64,000 nt of DNA from Acidimicrobiia bacterium (GCA_947476745.1 CANJRG010000002.1:1-64000); one strand, 5' to 3'. Shown: positions 51,209-59,880, counted from the first letter of the stretch. Numbers and translations: made by a program. Notes: generated from the letters alone by a model not told the origin.

Positions 51209-52237
51209 GTGCGCGTGCTCCTCGTGGTCAATCCTGCCGCCCGCGGCGTCGACCGGGCGACCGCAGCGGCCACCACCGATCGCTGGTCAGCGCAGCACGA
51301 GCTGACCCGGCTGTCCTCCCACCGGCGCAATTTCGACGAGCAGCTACGCACGGCGATCCCCGGCACCGAGGCCGTGGCGGTGCTCGGCGGCGACGGGATG
51401 CTCAACCGGGTGGCGAACGTGCTGGCCGACCTCCGCTCCGACGCCACCCTGGTCCCCCTGCCGGGCGGGACCACCAACGTCGTCGCCCGCACGATCGGCC
51501 TGCCCCGCCGGCTCGATGCCGCCAACGAGGCCGCGCTGACAGCCCTGGCTGCCGGCGCCACGGCCCGCCGCGGCTGGGGGCGGCTGAACGGTCACGGGTT
51601 CCTGGCCAATGCCGGGGTGGGCTTCGACGCCGGGGTCGTGCGCCGGGTCGAGGCCAACCCGGCACGCAAAGCCCGGCTCGGCCACCTGTGGTTCGCGGCG
51701 GCCGCCGCACGCGAGGCATGGACCGGACCGCGCCAGGTGCGCCTGCACGCCCAGCTGCCGATCCCCGATCCCGCGATCGCCGAGCCGTCCCTCCCAGCGC
51801 CGGGCATTCCCGATCCCGGCACCTCCCCCAGGAACCCCGACGACGACGCGTTCTGGGTTCTGGCCATGGCGAGCCACCCATACTCCTACGCCGGCAGCCG
51901 TGCCCTCGAGCTGCTGCGGGCCGACCGGGTGTGGGGCGACGGCCTCTGGATGGTCCAGGTCCAGCGGGCGTCGATCACCACCGTCGCCCGGCTTGCCGTA
52001 CGGCTGCTGTCCTCGAACCGCGGGATCGCCGATGCCGACGGCGTCGGCTGCCACAAGCTCACCGGGGAGATCACCTACCGGTCCGCACTACCCGTCGCCG
52101 CCCAGACCGACGGGGAGTCGCTCGAGCCAGCCTGCTCGTTCACCTTTCGCTGGCAGCCCGATGCGCTGCGGCTGATCGAACCGGAGCCCCGCACGGGCAC
52201 CGGTACCCATACCGGTACCGGCACGACCCGACGCTGA
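51209..52237 (+). CDS. Diacylglycerol/sphingosine kinase-like lipid kinase
   Basis: A 342-residue protein from GTG 51209. It has the DAGK catalytic domain: VVNPAARG at the start, the nucleotide loop LGGDGMLNRV (GGDG at 60-63) and PGGTTNVVART. The C-terminal beta-rich domain follows. It probably phosphorylates a lipid alcohol at the membrane. The C-terminus ends in a Gly/Thr repeat (T-G-T-G-T-H-T-G-T-G-T-T). It is convergent with a glycerophosphodiesterase gene, so both may concern lipid turnover. Confidence 0.9.
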   Translation: MRVLLVVNPAARGVDRATAAATTDRWSAQHELTRLSSHRRNFDEQLRTAIPGTEAVAVLGGDGMLNRVANVLADLRSDATLVPLPGGTTNVVARTIGLPRRLDAANEAALTALAAGATARRGWGRLNGHGFLANAGVGFDAGVVRRVEANPARKARLGHLWFAAAAAREAWTGPRQVRLHAQLPIPDPAIAEPSLPAPGIPDPGTSPRNPDDDAFWVLAMASHPYSYAGSRALELLRADRVWGDGLWMVQVQRASITTVARLAVRLLSSNRGIADADGVGCHKLTGEITYRSALPVAAQTDGESLEPACSFTFRWQPDALRLIEPEPRTGTGTHTGTGTTRR

Positions 52238-52270
52238 CGGCGACCCAGCGGGTCCCCTGCCGGACCGGGC

Positions 52271-52330
52271 GTGCGGAACCACGCCGTGCGGAACCACGCC
52301 GTGCGGAACCACGCCGTGCGGAACCACGCC
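52271..52330. repeat. 15-bp tandem repeat, four perfect units
   Basis: GTGCGGAACCACGCC is repeated four times without mismatch between two convergent genes, ending 5 bp before the stop of the glycerophosphodiesterase gene. Confidence 0.98.
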
Positions 52331-52334
52331 CCGG

Positions 52335-53084
52335 TCAGCCGGGACGGGAGCGGCCCAGGCTGCGCAGGGCCACCTCGGGCACGTTGGTGATGATGGCGTC
52401 CACGCCGAGCGCCGCCAGGTGGGCCAGCGTCGCCGGGTCGTCAACGGTCCAGGCGTGCACGGCCAGCCCGAACCGGTGGGCGTCGGCGACGACCGCGGCG
52501 TCGGTGACCATCCAGTGCGGGTGCACCGCCACATGGCCCCGCCCGGCCAGTTGTGCGAGGACGGTCGGCTCGAGCCGGTCCTCGGTCAGCCAGCCGAGCC
52601 TGCAGGCCGGATTCCGGGCGGCCACGAGGTCCAGCGCCGCGGCGTCGAAGCTGGACACCAGCACCTCGTCACGGCCGCCGCGCTCGGCCAGCAGCTCGAC
52701 CAGCGCCCTGGCCAGTAGATCCCGGGCCGCCGCCTCCCGAACCCCGGCCAACTCATCGCTGCCCTGGGCCACAAGGCCGTCGGTCTTGAGCTCGACGTTG
52801 ACGATCATCCCGGCACATGCATCGAGCACCTCGGCCAGGGTGGGCACCGATGGGGGCCGGTCTGGCGCCGGCGTCTCGGACACCGCCCGGCCGAGGTGCC
52901 CACCGGCGTCGGGCAAGCGGCTCGACCACGTGGCGTCATGGTGCACCAGCAGGACCCCGTCAGCGCTCAAGCGGGTGTCGAGCTCCACCCCGTCGGCGGC
53001 CTGGCGGCGGGCCAGCCGAAACGCTTCCAGGGTGTTCTCCACCGCCTGACGGGACGAACCTCGGTGGGCAAAGACGCGGACCAT
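52335..53084 (-). CDS. Glycerophosphodiester phosphodiesterase
   Basis: A 249-residue GDPD TIM-barrel protein. Catalytic and metal residues are visible in FAHRGSSRQAVENTLEAF (HRG, EN), DGVELDTRLSADGVLLVHHD (E, D, H) and VNVELK. It hydrolyses glycerophosphodiesters to glycerol-3-phosphate and an alcohol. No signal peptide is seen, so it is cytoplasmic. Confidence 0.94.
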   Translation of the reverse strand: MVRVFAHRGSSRQAVENTLEAFRLARRQAADGVELDTRLSADGVLLVHHDATWSSRLPDAGGHLGRAVSETPAPDRPPSVPTLAEVLDACAGMIVNVELKTDGLVAQGSDELAGVREAAARDLLARALVELLAERGGRDEVLVSSFDAAALDLVAARNPACRLGWLTEDRLEPTVLAQLAGRGHVAVHPHWMVTDAAVVADAHRFGLAVHAWTVDDPATLAHLAALGVDAIITNVPEVALRSLGRSRPG

Positions 53085-53297
53085 CCCTAACCATGGCCGA
53101 AAATCCTCAGAAAAATCCTCTGTTCATCCCTTGATCATCCGAGTTAACAGGTTGTAACTTTTGACGGTCGCCCGATCCGACCCCGACAGCCCGCCGCATG
53201 CCTTCGGAATTCCGCAGGCGAGGCAGGTGTCCGTCGAGCGAATGTCAATCTCCCTGCTAGTTCGTGCGCCGTTGGCGCGTTTGGGTTGGAGGTCTTG

Positions 53298-53594
53298 GTG
53301 GCCCTTTCTTCGTCTCGCAATCTGACGCTCGCAGCTGAGAACGATGAATGGCGTGGAACCGCGAACTGTCGCGACACCAGCCCGGACCTGTTCTTCCCGG
53401 TCGGCACCACCGGTCCGGCGCTGGAGCAGATCGCCACGGCCAAAGCGGTCTGCGGCACCTGCCCCTCGCAAGCCCCCTGCATGGAGTTCGCCCTGATGAC
53501 CAACCAGGACACCGGCATCTGGGGCGGCACCTCCGAGGAGGAGCGCCGCAAGCTCCGCAAGGTCTGGCTGACCCACCATCGCGAAGCCTCCTGA
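53298..53594 (+). CDS. whiB1: WhiB-family iron-sulfur transcriptional regulator (WhiB1/WblE type)
   Basis: A 98-residue protein from GTG 53298, chosen because GGAGG is 5 nt upstream. The 4Fe-4S cysteines are C24, C52, C55 and C61 (C-x2-C-x5-C), followed by the G-I-W-G-G turn and a basic helix (EERRKLRK). NO-sensitive WhiB proteins of this subgroup bind sigma factor region 4. The partner gene pdtaS lies convergent, the same arrangement as Rv3219-Rv3220c of Mycobacterium tuberculosis. An AT-rich 200-bp leader holds its promoter. Confidence 0.93.
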   Translation: MALSSSRNLTLAAENDEWRGTANCRDTSPDLFFPVGTTGPALEQIATAKAVCGTCPSQAPCMEFALMTNQDTGIWGGTSEEERRKLRKVWLTHHREAS

Positions 53595-53614
53595 ACCGAC
53601 CACAGTCCGGTGTC

Positions 53615-53650
53615 CGTGCCCCTCCTCGCTGGGGGGCACGATCCGTTTTT
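53615..53650 (+). terminator. Intrinsic terminator of whiB
   Basis: An 8-bp stem, CGTGCCCC/GGGGCACG, with a 10-nt loop, followed after five bases by TTTTT. It is the only hairpin in the window that I found with a T-run. Confidence 0.75.
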
Positions 53651-53698
53651 CCTGGCCATGGCCTCGCCCGGACCGCCCTGCCCACAACGGGCCCCGGC

Positions 53699-55201
53699 TC
53701 AGTCGACGTCCCGGGCCACCGGCACCGTCACCGTCACCGTTGTGCCCGCCCGCCCGTCGGGACGGTCGGTCAGCACGATGGAGCCCTCGAGTTCGTTGCA
53801 GACCAAGGCGCGCACGATCGACAGACCCAGCCCGGTCGACGTGTCGAGCGAGAACCCCTCGGGCAAACCCACCCCGTCGTCGCAGACCTCGACCATTACC
53901 GAGGGGCCGCCGTTGCGTTCGACCGGACCGATGACGGTGACCACCACCTCGCCGGGCTCCGCACCATCGGTGAGCGCTGCCGGTCCGCGATAGGCGTGGT
54001 CGACGGTGTTCTGCAGCAGTTCGGTGAGCACCAGGGCCAACGGGGTGGCCACGTCAGCCGACAGGGTCGGGGTGTCGCCGACCAGCCGGAACAGCACCGG
54101 TCGTTCCGGTGAGACCAGGGACTCCTCCACCATGCGGATGATCGGCCGGGCGATGTCGGAGAAGGGAACGTCGTCGCCGGCCTCGCGCGACAGGGTCTCG
54201 TGGACCACGGCGATCGAGCCGATACGGCGGACCGACTCCTCGATGGCCTCGCGCGCCTCGGGCAGCGAAAGGCGCCGGGCCTGGATGCGCAACAACGACG
54301 AGATGGTCTGCAGGTTGTTCTTCACCCGGTGGTGGATCTCCCGGATGTGGGTGTCCTTGGAGACGAGCAACCGGTCGAGCCGCCGGAGGTCGGAGATGTC
54401 CCGCAGCACCAGCAACACCCCCACCACGGCGGCGCGTCGGAGCAACGGCACGGCATGGACCAGCACATTGGTGTGGGTGCCCCGCGACAGCTCCATGGTG
54501 GCCGGCCTCCGCTGGCCGATCGAGGTCCGTACCACCCCCTCGTCGAGCCCGAGCTGGCCGAAGGTCGCGCCCTCGACCTGGATGACCACCCCAAGCCGGT
54601 GCAACGCCGACACGGCGTTCGGCGAGCTGTACTGGACCCGTCCATCCGCGTCGAGGAGGATCACCCCATCACCGACTCGCGGGAGCTCCTTGAGCGGGTC
54701 CTCCGTGCCCGGGAAGGGGAACTCGCCGACCGCAACCATCCGGGCGAGGTGCCCGAAGGCGTTGAGGTAGGCGGTCTCGAGCTCGCCGTGGCGTCGGCCG
54801 CCGCTGGGCAGCCCCTCGCTGATGAGCACCCCGATGACCCGCCCACCGTGACGAACCGGCACGGCCCGCACGGAGTGGGGCACGTCCTCGCCCTGCACCA
54901 CCTCGTCGGCACCGGTGGCCTCGCCCGAGCGGTAGCAGCGGTCGACCAGCGGTCCTTCCGCCCCCGGCACCAGCGTGCCGACCAGGTCGGCCCGGTACAA
55001 CGTCTGGCTGGTGGTCGGACGGACCTGGGCCAGGACCACGTACTGGCGCGGCGACCCGGCATCGGTGGCGGCGAAAAGCAGCAGGTCGGTGAAGGAGAGA
55101 TCGGCCAGCAGACCCCAGTTGGCCACCAGCCGCTGCAGGTGATCGACGTCGGTCGGAACCAGGGTGGTATGGACCCGGGCGACCTCACTCAGGCTGTACA
55201 T
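53699..55201 (-). CDS. pdtaS: PdtaS-type sensor histidine kinase
   Basis: A 500-residue soluble kinase: N-terminal GAF-like sensor domain (about 1-155), PAS domain (about 170-275), HisKA_2 dimerisation domain with EIHHRVKNN (288-296, phospho-His290) and a HATPase_c domain (LTELLQNTVDHA, CDDGVGLPEGF, GLGLSIVRAL). The PdtaS/PdtaR system acts through an RNA-binding ANTAR response regulator; no pdtaR is in the window. It is convergent with whiB. Confidence 0.94.
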   Translation of the reverse strand: MYSLSEVARVHTTLVPTDVDHLQRLVANWGLLADLSFTDLLLFAATDAGSPRQYVVLAQVRPTTSQTLYRADLVGTLVPGAEGPLVDRCYRSGEATGADEVVQGEDVPHSVRAVPVRHGGRVIGVLISEGLPSGGRRHGELETAYLNAFGHLARMVAVGEFPFPGTEDPLKELPRVGDGVILLDADGRVQYSSPNAVSALHRLGVVIQVEGATFGQLGLDEGVVRTSIGQRRPATMELSRGTHTNVLVHAVPLLRRAAVVGVLLVLRDISDLRRLDRLLVSKDTHIREIHHRVKNNLQTISSLLRIQARRLSLPEAREAIEESVRRIGSIAVVHETLSREAGDDVPFSDIARPIIRMVEESLVSPERPVLFRLVGDTPTLSADVATPLALVLTELLQNTVDHAYRGPAALTDGAEPGEVVVTVIGPVERNGGPSVMVEVCDDGVGLPEGFSLDTSTGLGLSIVRALVCNELEGSIVLTDRPDGRAGTTVTVTVPVARDVD

Positions 55202-55210
55202 GCCCGACCG

Positions 55211-55216
55211 ACACTA
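55211..55216 (-). promoter_or_regulatory. -10-like box (TAGTGT)
   Basis: TAGTGT on the minus strand ends 9 nt before ATG 55201. Confidence 0.35.
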
Positions 55217-55242
55217 CCGTCGCGTGGCGCGCCGAACACCGA

Positions 55243-56523
55243 TCAGGTCGGCCACAGCGCCCGGCCGAGCTCGAGCAGGTGACCGAGGTCGGCAATGTCA
55301 TGGTCGAGCTGCGGGACGACCGCACGGCGCTCGGCCAGCGGGGCGAGGCGCGCCGCCAGCTCGGCCTCGCGGGCGGCGAGCATGGCGTAATCGATGAAGG
55401 ACTGGCCCATCGTCGTGAACACCTGGGCCAGCCGGTCGCGGTCCTGCGGGTCGACGTCCTGTCGGTCGACGTCCTGTCGGTCGCGGTCCTGCCGGTCCGG
55501 TCCGGCATCCGATCCGGCGGCCGGCGGTCCGTGATCGGCAACGGGCGACAACGTGGCTGCGGCTGCCTCCGGGTGCCGTTGCCAGTGGTCGGCCAGCCTT
55601 CGGGCGGCAGGATCACCGAGACCGGGGGGCAGTGTCCGGTTGCACACCAGGGCCCCGAGTCGCAGCCCGCGACGCTCGAGCTCGTCGCAGAAGAACATGG
55701 CCTCCTGGACCGGGCCCGCCTCGAGCGTGGTCACCACCAAGAAGGACGTGGTGGGGTCGCGCAACGTTTGCTCCACCGACTTGGCCCGCTCGACGAAGCC
55801 GTCGTACATGGACTGGAACAGCAGGAAGAACTCGGCGATGTCGGCCAGGAACGAGGCTCCGAGGAGGCGGTCGGCCACGGCCTGGAACGGCTTGGACGCC
55901 AAATTGGCCAAACGGGATCGGTAGGGGGCTATCAGCCAGCGCAGCAGGCGACTGGCGAAGAAATCGGCCATGCGAGCCGGGGCGTCGAGCAAGTCGATGG
56001 CGTGACGCGACGGCGGGGTGTCGACCACGACGAGGTCGTAACGGCCCGAAGCGTGGATCTCGTGGAGCCGCTCCATGGCGATGTAGTCATGGCTCTGGAC
56101 GAAGGTGCTGATGAGGTTGCGGTAGAGCGGGTTCGCCAGGATGGCGTCGCGGGTCAGCTCGTCGGGGGCATGGCGGCCCACCAGCTCGTCCCAGCTGGCC
56201 CTGGTGTCCAGCATCGCCGCCCACAGCTCGCCGCGTGGCTGCGCCCCTACCGCGGCGAACGCATCGCGGCCCACCACGGTCTCGGTGTTACCGAAGCCCG
56301 ACAGGCCCATGGCCGTGGCCAGCCGCTTGGCCGGATCAACGGTTAATACCAGGACCTTGGCATCGAGCTGCACCGCGGCGGTGGCGGCGAGCGCCGCGGC
56401 GACCGAGGTCTTGCCGACCCCACCGGCACCACAGGTCAGGACCACGTCGCTGGCGGCGACGAGCTGGTCGAGGCGGGCGTCGGTGCCGCGGGGGGTCGCT
56501 CGGTGCGGGCGGGCGGTGGCCAT
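55243..56523 (-). CDS. ArsA/Get3-like ATPase with altered Walker A
   Basis: A 426-residue protein from ATG 56523 (TTG 56535, overlapping the upstream stop, is an alternative). The deviant Walker A reads GAGGVGKT (32-39): the signature Lys of GKGGVGKT is Ala. Switch segments VDPAKRL and VVVDTPPSRHA are present. A charged DRQD-repeat linker (about 345-365) is encoded by a 15-bp tandem repeat. It is paired with the upstream ArsA-like gene, like Rv3679/Rv3680 of M. tuberculosis, so a heterodimer is likely. Cargo unknown. Confidence 0.9.
   Translation of the reverse strand: MATARPHRATPRGTDARLDQLVAASDVVLTCGAGGVGKTSVAAALAATAAVQLDAKVLVLTVDPAKRLATAMGLSGFGNTETVVGRDAFAAVGAQPRGELWAAMLDTRASWDELVGRHAPDELTRDAILANPLYRNLISTFVQSHDYIAMERLHEIHASGRYDLVVVDTPPSRHAIDLLDAPARMADFFASRLLRWLIAPYRSRLANLASKPFQAVADRLLGASFLADIAEFFLLFQSMYDGFVERAKSVEQTLRDPTTSFLVVTTLEAGPVQEAMFFCDELERRGLRLGALVCNRTLPPGLGDPAARRLADHWQRHPEAAAATLSPVADHGPPAAGSDAGPDRQDRDRQDVDRQDVDPQDRDRLAQVFTTMGQSFIDYAMLAAREAELAARLAPLAERRAVVPQLDHDIADLGHLLELGRALWPT
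55441..55500. repeat. 15-bp tandem repeat, four units, inside ArsA-like gene
   Basis: GTCCTGTCGGTCGAC-type units occur four times with a few changes; on the coding strand they give the R-Q-D-V-D/R-Q-D-R-D linker. Confidence 0.9.
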
Positions 56524-56531
56524 TGCCGTTC

Positions 56532-57473
56532 TCAATCCAGCTCGGCCGCGAGGGCATCGGCGAGCAGCTGCACGGCGCGCGTCCCGTGCGGCCGGGCGAA
56601 CAGGAACGGCAGGTAGATCTGTGCCACATCGGGGGCGGCTTCGCGCAGGCGCGCGAGGTGCGAGGCCCGCGACCGTCGTAGTCGCGTGGCCAGCGCCGCG
56701 GCCTCGAGGACGGGATGCACGGCATCACCGTTGAGCCGGACCAGCTCGTCCTGCCAGTCGCCGGGCTCGGCCAGGCGGTCGAACAGCGCGCCCTCGCGAC
56801 GATTGAACAGCTCGGGCAGGACCCGGTTGACCACGATCGCTGCAACCGACACCTCGGTCTCGGAGCGAATCCGCCCGAGCAGCTCGAGCGTCTCGGTCAC
56901 CGGCATCTCCTCCGGGGTGGCCACCAGCAGCACCGCCGTCACCTCGGGATCGGCGAGCAGGTCACCCATCCACTCGGTCTCGTTGCGGATCAGACCGACC
57001 TTGACCAGCTCGCGAATGCCCTGCGGTGCCGCCAGCTGGGAGATCACATGGCCGCTGGCCGGGGCGTCGACGACGACGAGGTCGAAGTGCCGTTCCCGCA
57101 CCTCGTAGGCGATCTTACCGACCGAGAGGATCTCCTTCACGCCCGGCGCCGCCCCGGCAACGAAGTCGAACACGCTGGCCAGCGGGCCCAGCCGACCGCC
57201 CAGGGGCAACCGCAGATGCAGCTTGAGGTACTCCCTCAGCGAGGCCTCGGTATCCATCGCCATCAGGTGCAACCCCGGTTCGATCTCCACCGGGTCGAAC
57301 CCCACCGGAGGGACGTCGAACGCTGCGGCGAGCGACCCGACGCCATCGGCCTGGCACACCAAGACCCGCTTGCCGCCCGCCACAGCACAACGGGCGAGGG
57401 CTGCGGAGACCGTCGTCTTGCCGACACCACCCTTGCCGGTGACGAACAGCAAGCGACGATCGAGCAGCCCCAA
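56532..57473 (-). CDS. ArsA/Get3-like ATPase with intact deviant Walker A
   Basis: About 313 residues from TTG 57473; no ATG or GTG lies near the start, so the exact initiation codon is uncertain. Walker A is GKGGVGKT (13-20) with the signature Lys; VCQADGVGSL and VVVDAPASGHV are the switch regions. The stop is 8 bp before the ATG of the partner ATPase, and its start lies 5 bp after the DUF3107 stop, so the three genes form an operon. Confidence 0.9.
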   Translation of the reverse strand: MGLLDRRLLFVTGKGGVGKTTVSAALARCAVAGGKRVLVCQADGVGSLAAAFDVPPVGFDPVEIEPGLHLMAMDTEASLREYLKLHLRLPLGGRLGPLASVFDFVAGAAPGVKEILSVGKIAYEVRERHFDLVVVDAPASGHVISQLAAPQGIRELVKVGLIRNETEWMGDLLADPEVTAVLLVATPEEMPVTETLELLGRIRSETEVSVAAIVVNRVLPELFNRREGALFDRLAEPGDWQDELVRLNGDAVHPVLEAAALATRLRRSRASHLARLREAAPDVAQIYLPFLFARPHGTRAVQLLADALAAELD

Positions 57474-57478
57474 CGAGT

Positions 57479-57721
57479 TCAGCGCTCCGGCGCGAAGCCC
57501 ATCGGGCGCTTGGTGTCCGCCGAGCCCATTTCGACATACGCGATGCACTCGGTGGGCACGCCCACGGAGCGGCCGTCCTTGTCGGTGAGCCACAGCACCG
57601 GCGTCGACCCGGCCAGGGCCCCGTCGATGTCGGCCTTGACCTTGTCGCGGTCGGCATCCCCCAGATCGAGCGCCAGCTCCTTGGGGTTGTGCAACATACC
57701 GATGCGAACGTCCACGCTCAC
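57479..57721 (-). CDS. DUF3107 family protein
   Basis: An 80-residue protein (GTG 57721 or GTG 57715). It matches the small actinobacterial DUF3107 family (Rv3208A-like): V-D-V-R-I-G-M start, DADRDKVKADIDGALAGSTPVLWLTDKDGR core and VPTECIAYVEMGSAD end. It is the first gene of the unit with the two ArsA-like ATPases. Function unknown. Confidence 0.88.
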   Translation of the reverse strand: MSVDVRIGMLHNPKELALDLGDADRDKVKADIDGALAGSTPVLWLTDKDGRSVGVPTECIAYVEMGSADTKRPMGFAPER

Positions 57722-57847
57722 TCCCTCACTTGCTCATCGTGCCGGTCGGCGCCTGAACGCTACCGGATGGGCCGGGCTTTCCCGCTCAACGCGCGGACGG
57801 CGCCAGGAGCGCCATCGACGCCACTCGCACCGCGGCCCGCCGGGTGA

Positions 57848-58987
57848 TCAGGTGACCTTGAGGGCGCTGCTGTAGATGCGCGTCGGGCGCAGTTCGGTCT
57901 CGAGCCGTTCGGCGATGGCATCGATGGCCTGCGCCGCCTCGCTGTCGGGGTCGACGGCCATGATCGGGCGGCCCACGTCGCAGCCCACCCGCAGCTCGGG
58001 GACCAGCGGCACCCGGCCGATCAGCGGCACGTCGAGCACCTCGGAGAGCTCGTCGCCACCGCCGGCGCCGAACAACTCGTAGCGCTTGCCGTCGTCGCCG
58101 GTGAACCAGCTCATGTTCTCGATGATCCCGCGTACCTGCAGGTTCACCTTGTGGGCCATGAACCCGACCCGCTGCGCCACCTTCTGCGCCGCCGGCTGAG
58201 GGGTGGTGACCACGATCACCTCGCTGCGCGGCAGGAACTGCGCCAACGACAGCGAGATGTCACCGGTGCCGGGCGGCAGGTCGACCAGCAGGTAGTCGGG
58301 ATCGTCCCAGAAGACGTCGGTGAGGAACTGCTCGAGCGCCTTGTGCAGCATCGGCCCACGCCAGATCACCGGCTGGTTCTCCTCCACGAAGAAACCCATC
58401 GAGATGCAGCGGACGCCGTGCACCTCCGGCGGGATCAGCATGGAGTCGATGACCACCGGGGGCCGGTCGACGCCCAGCATCCGGGGAATCGAGAACCCCC
58501 ACACGTCGGCATCGATGATGGCGACCTTGCGGCCCCGGCGGGCCAAGGCGATGGCCAGGTTGGCGGTGATCGAGGACTTGCCCACTCCGCCCTTGCCCGA
58601 GGCGATCAGTAGGCACCGGGTCCGGTTGGAAGGATCCGCGAAGGGGATGACCCGGCCCTCGGCATGGCCGTGGGAGTGCTGCGAACCCGCGGTCGAACCA
58701 GGGTCGCCGTGAACCAGCTCGCGGACCCTGGTCCGCTGCGCATCGTCCATGACCCCGAACCGCACCTGCACCGAGGACGCGCCGAGTTCGCTGAGGGCAC
58801 GAGTGACCCGCTGGTCGATCTCGTTGCGCAACGGGCAACCGGCGATGGTCAGATCGACATCGACTACCACCGCGGCATCCTCGATGACGATCGAACGAAC
58901 CATGCCGAGATCGACGATCGACCGGTGCAGTTCGGGGTCCTCGACAGGGCGGAGCGCATCGAGGACGGCGGCTTCGGTGAGGGGCAT
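57848..58987 (-). CDS. mrp: Mrp/ApbC-family iron-sulfur cluster carrier ATPase
   Basis: A 379-residue protein from ATG 58987 with AAAGGG upstream. An N-terminal MIP18/DUF59 domain (about 1-85, with AGCPLRNEID) and a His-rich linker precede the P-loop domain with GKGGVGKS at 131-138. The C-terminal CxxC that bridges a cluster in many Mrp proteins is missing (N-M-S-W-F-T-G-D-D-G-K), as in other actinobacterial members. It probably carries or inserts 4Fe-4S clusters. It is divergent from a SufR-like regulator with a 48-bp shared promoter region. Confidence 0.93.
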   Translation of the reverse strand: MPLTEAAVLDALRPVEDPELHRSIVDLGMVRSIVIEDAAVVVDVDLTIAGCPLRNEIDQRVTRALSELGASSVQVRFGVMDDAQRTRVRELVHGDPGSTAGSQHSHGHAEGRVIPFADPSNRTRCLLIASGKGGVGKSSITANLAIALARRGRKVAIIDADVWGFSIPRMLGVDRPPVVIDSMLIPPEVHGVRCISMGFFVEENQPVIWRGPMLHKALEQFLTDVFWDDPDYLLVDLPPGTGDISLSLAQFLPRSEVIVVTTPQPAAQKVAQRVGFMAHKVNLQVRGIIENMSWFTGDDGKRYELFGAGGGDELSEVLDVPLIGRVPLVPELRVGCDVGRPIMAVDPDSEAAQAIDAIAERLETELRPTRIYSSALKVT

Positions 58988-59023
58988 GCGCAACCCTTTC
59001 GGGATTTCTCCTACGACGATAGG

Positions 59024-59029
59024 TACAAT
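59024..59029 (+). promoter_or_regulatory. -10 box (TACAAT) of leaderless promoter
   Basis: TACAAT ends 6 nt before GTG 59036. It lies in the 48-bp gap shared with mrp; CCTA-CGACGA-TAGG (59010-59023) just upstream is a short inverted repeat that could be an operator. Confidence 0.55.
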
Positions 59030-59035
59030 AGTGGC

Positions 59036-59818
59036 GTGGAGCGCTCCGCCTTGAATCCCACCGAGTTCGCCTCGGCCGTCAGCGCCATCTCCTCTGCGTT
59101 CGGCGACCCGACCCGCCGTGACATTTTCCTGTTCCTTCACGAGGTGCCCGGCGGGGCCACCGCAGCCGATGTGGCCGAACGGTTCGGGCTGCACGTCAAC
59201 GTCGCCCGCCACCATCTCGACAAGCTCGCGGCCGGCGGCTATGCCGAGGTCTTCGTGGCTCGTGGGAACCGCACGGGAGCCGGCCGGCCGTCCAAGCGCT
59301 ACTGCGCCACCGAGCCGCAGCTGAGCCCCCAGGTCCCGGTCCGCCACGACGCCGTGCTGGTGACCCTGCTCAAGCGGGCCCTGGCCCTGCTGCCCCGCGA
59401 GCAGGCCGAGGCGCTGGCCGAGGAGGTCGGTGCCGAGTACGGGCAGGCCATGGCGGCTGCGATGGGTGACGCCGCGGAGACCCAGCGCAGCTTCCGCTCT
59501 GCGCTGCACGCCGTCGCCGATGCGATGACCGCCCACGGGTTCGCCGCCCACGTCGACGCCACGAACGACACCGTCCGGCCCGCCGCCGACGGGGCCACCC
59601 CCACCGGCAAGGACGACCGGACACGCCAGTTGCGCATCGTTGCCGAGCATTGCCCCTTCGGGGGCGCCGAGGTCGTCCACCCCGTGATCTGCGCTGTCGA
59701 CCGTGGCATGATCAAAGGCATGATGGGCGTGCTCTACGGCGAGAACGTGCCCACCTCCGGCTCGTCGCTGCTCCAGGGCGACGAGGCCTGCGAGTTCGAG
59801 GTGGTCGGCCGGCCCTGA
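59036..59818 (+). CDS. SufR-like winged-helix regulator with putative Fe-S cysteines
   Basis: A 260-residue protein from GTG 59036. The N-terminal ArsR/DeoR-type winged helix (DPTRRDIFLFLHE, AADVAERFGLHVNVARHHLDKL) is followed by a ligand domain with C206, C219 (C-x12-C) and C252, the cysteine pattern of SufR-type iron-sulfur sensors although the spacing to the last Cys differs. It is divergent from mrp, consistent with control of iron-sulfur cluster assembly genes, including itself. Confidence 0.85.
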   Translation: MERSALNPTEFASAVSAISSAFGDPTRRDIFLFLHEVPGGATAADVAERFGLHVNVARHHLDKLAAGGYAEVFVARGNRTGAGRPSKRYCATEPQLSPQVPVRHDAVLVTLLKRALALLPREQAEALAEEVGAEYGQAMAAAMGDAAETQRSFRSALHAVADAMTAHGFAAHVDATNDTVRPAADGATPTGKDDRTRQLRIVAEHCPFGGAEVVHPVICAVDRGMIKGMMGVLYGENVPTSGSSLLQGDEACEFEVVGRP

Positions 59819-59850
59819 GCCGGTCGGACTGGTCAGACCGGTCGAGATCG

Positions 59851-59880
59851 ATCCGGCCCGCCACGATCCGGCCCGCCACG
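59851..59880. repeat. 15-bp tandem repeat, two units plus partial
   Basis: ATCCGGCCCGCCACG occurs twice followed by ATCCGGCC, then a shorter GGGACCGTC repeat, just past the stop of the SufR-like gene and between convergent genes. Confidence 0.9.

Noticed and set aside
53140-53165. GTTAACAGGTTGTAAC upstream of whiB as an operator
   Set aside because: Only outer four bases of each arm pair; too weak to call.
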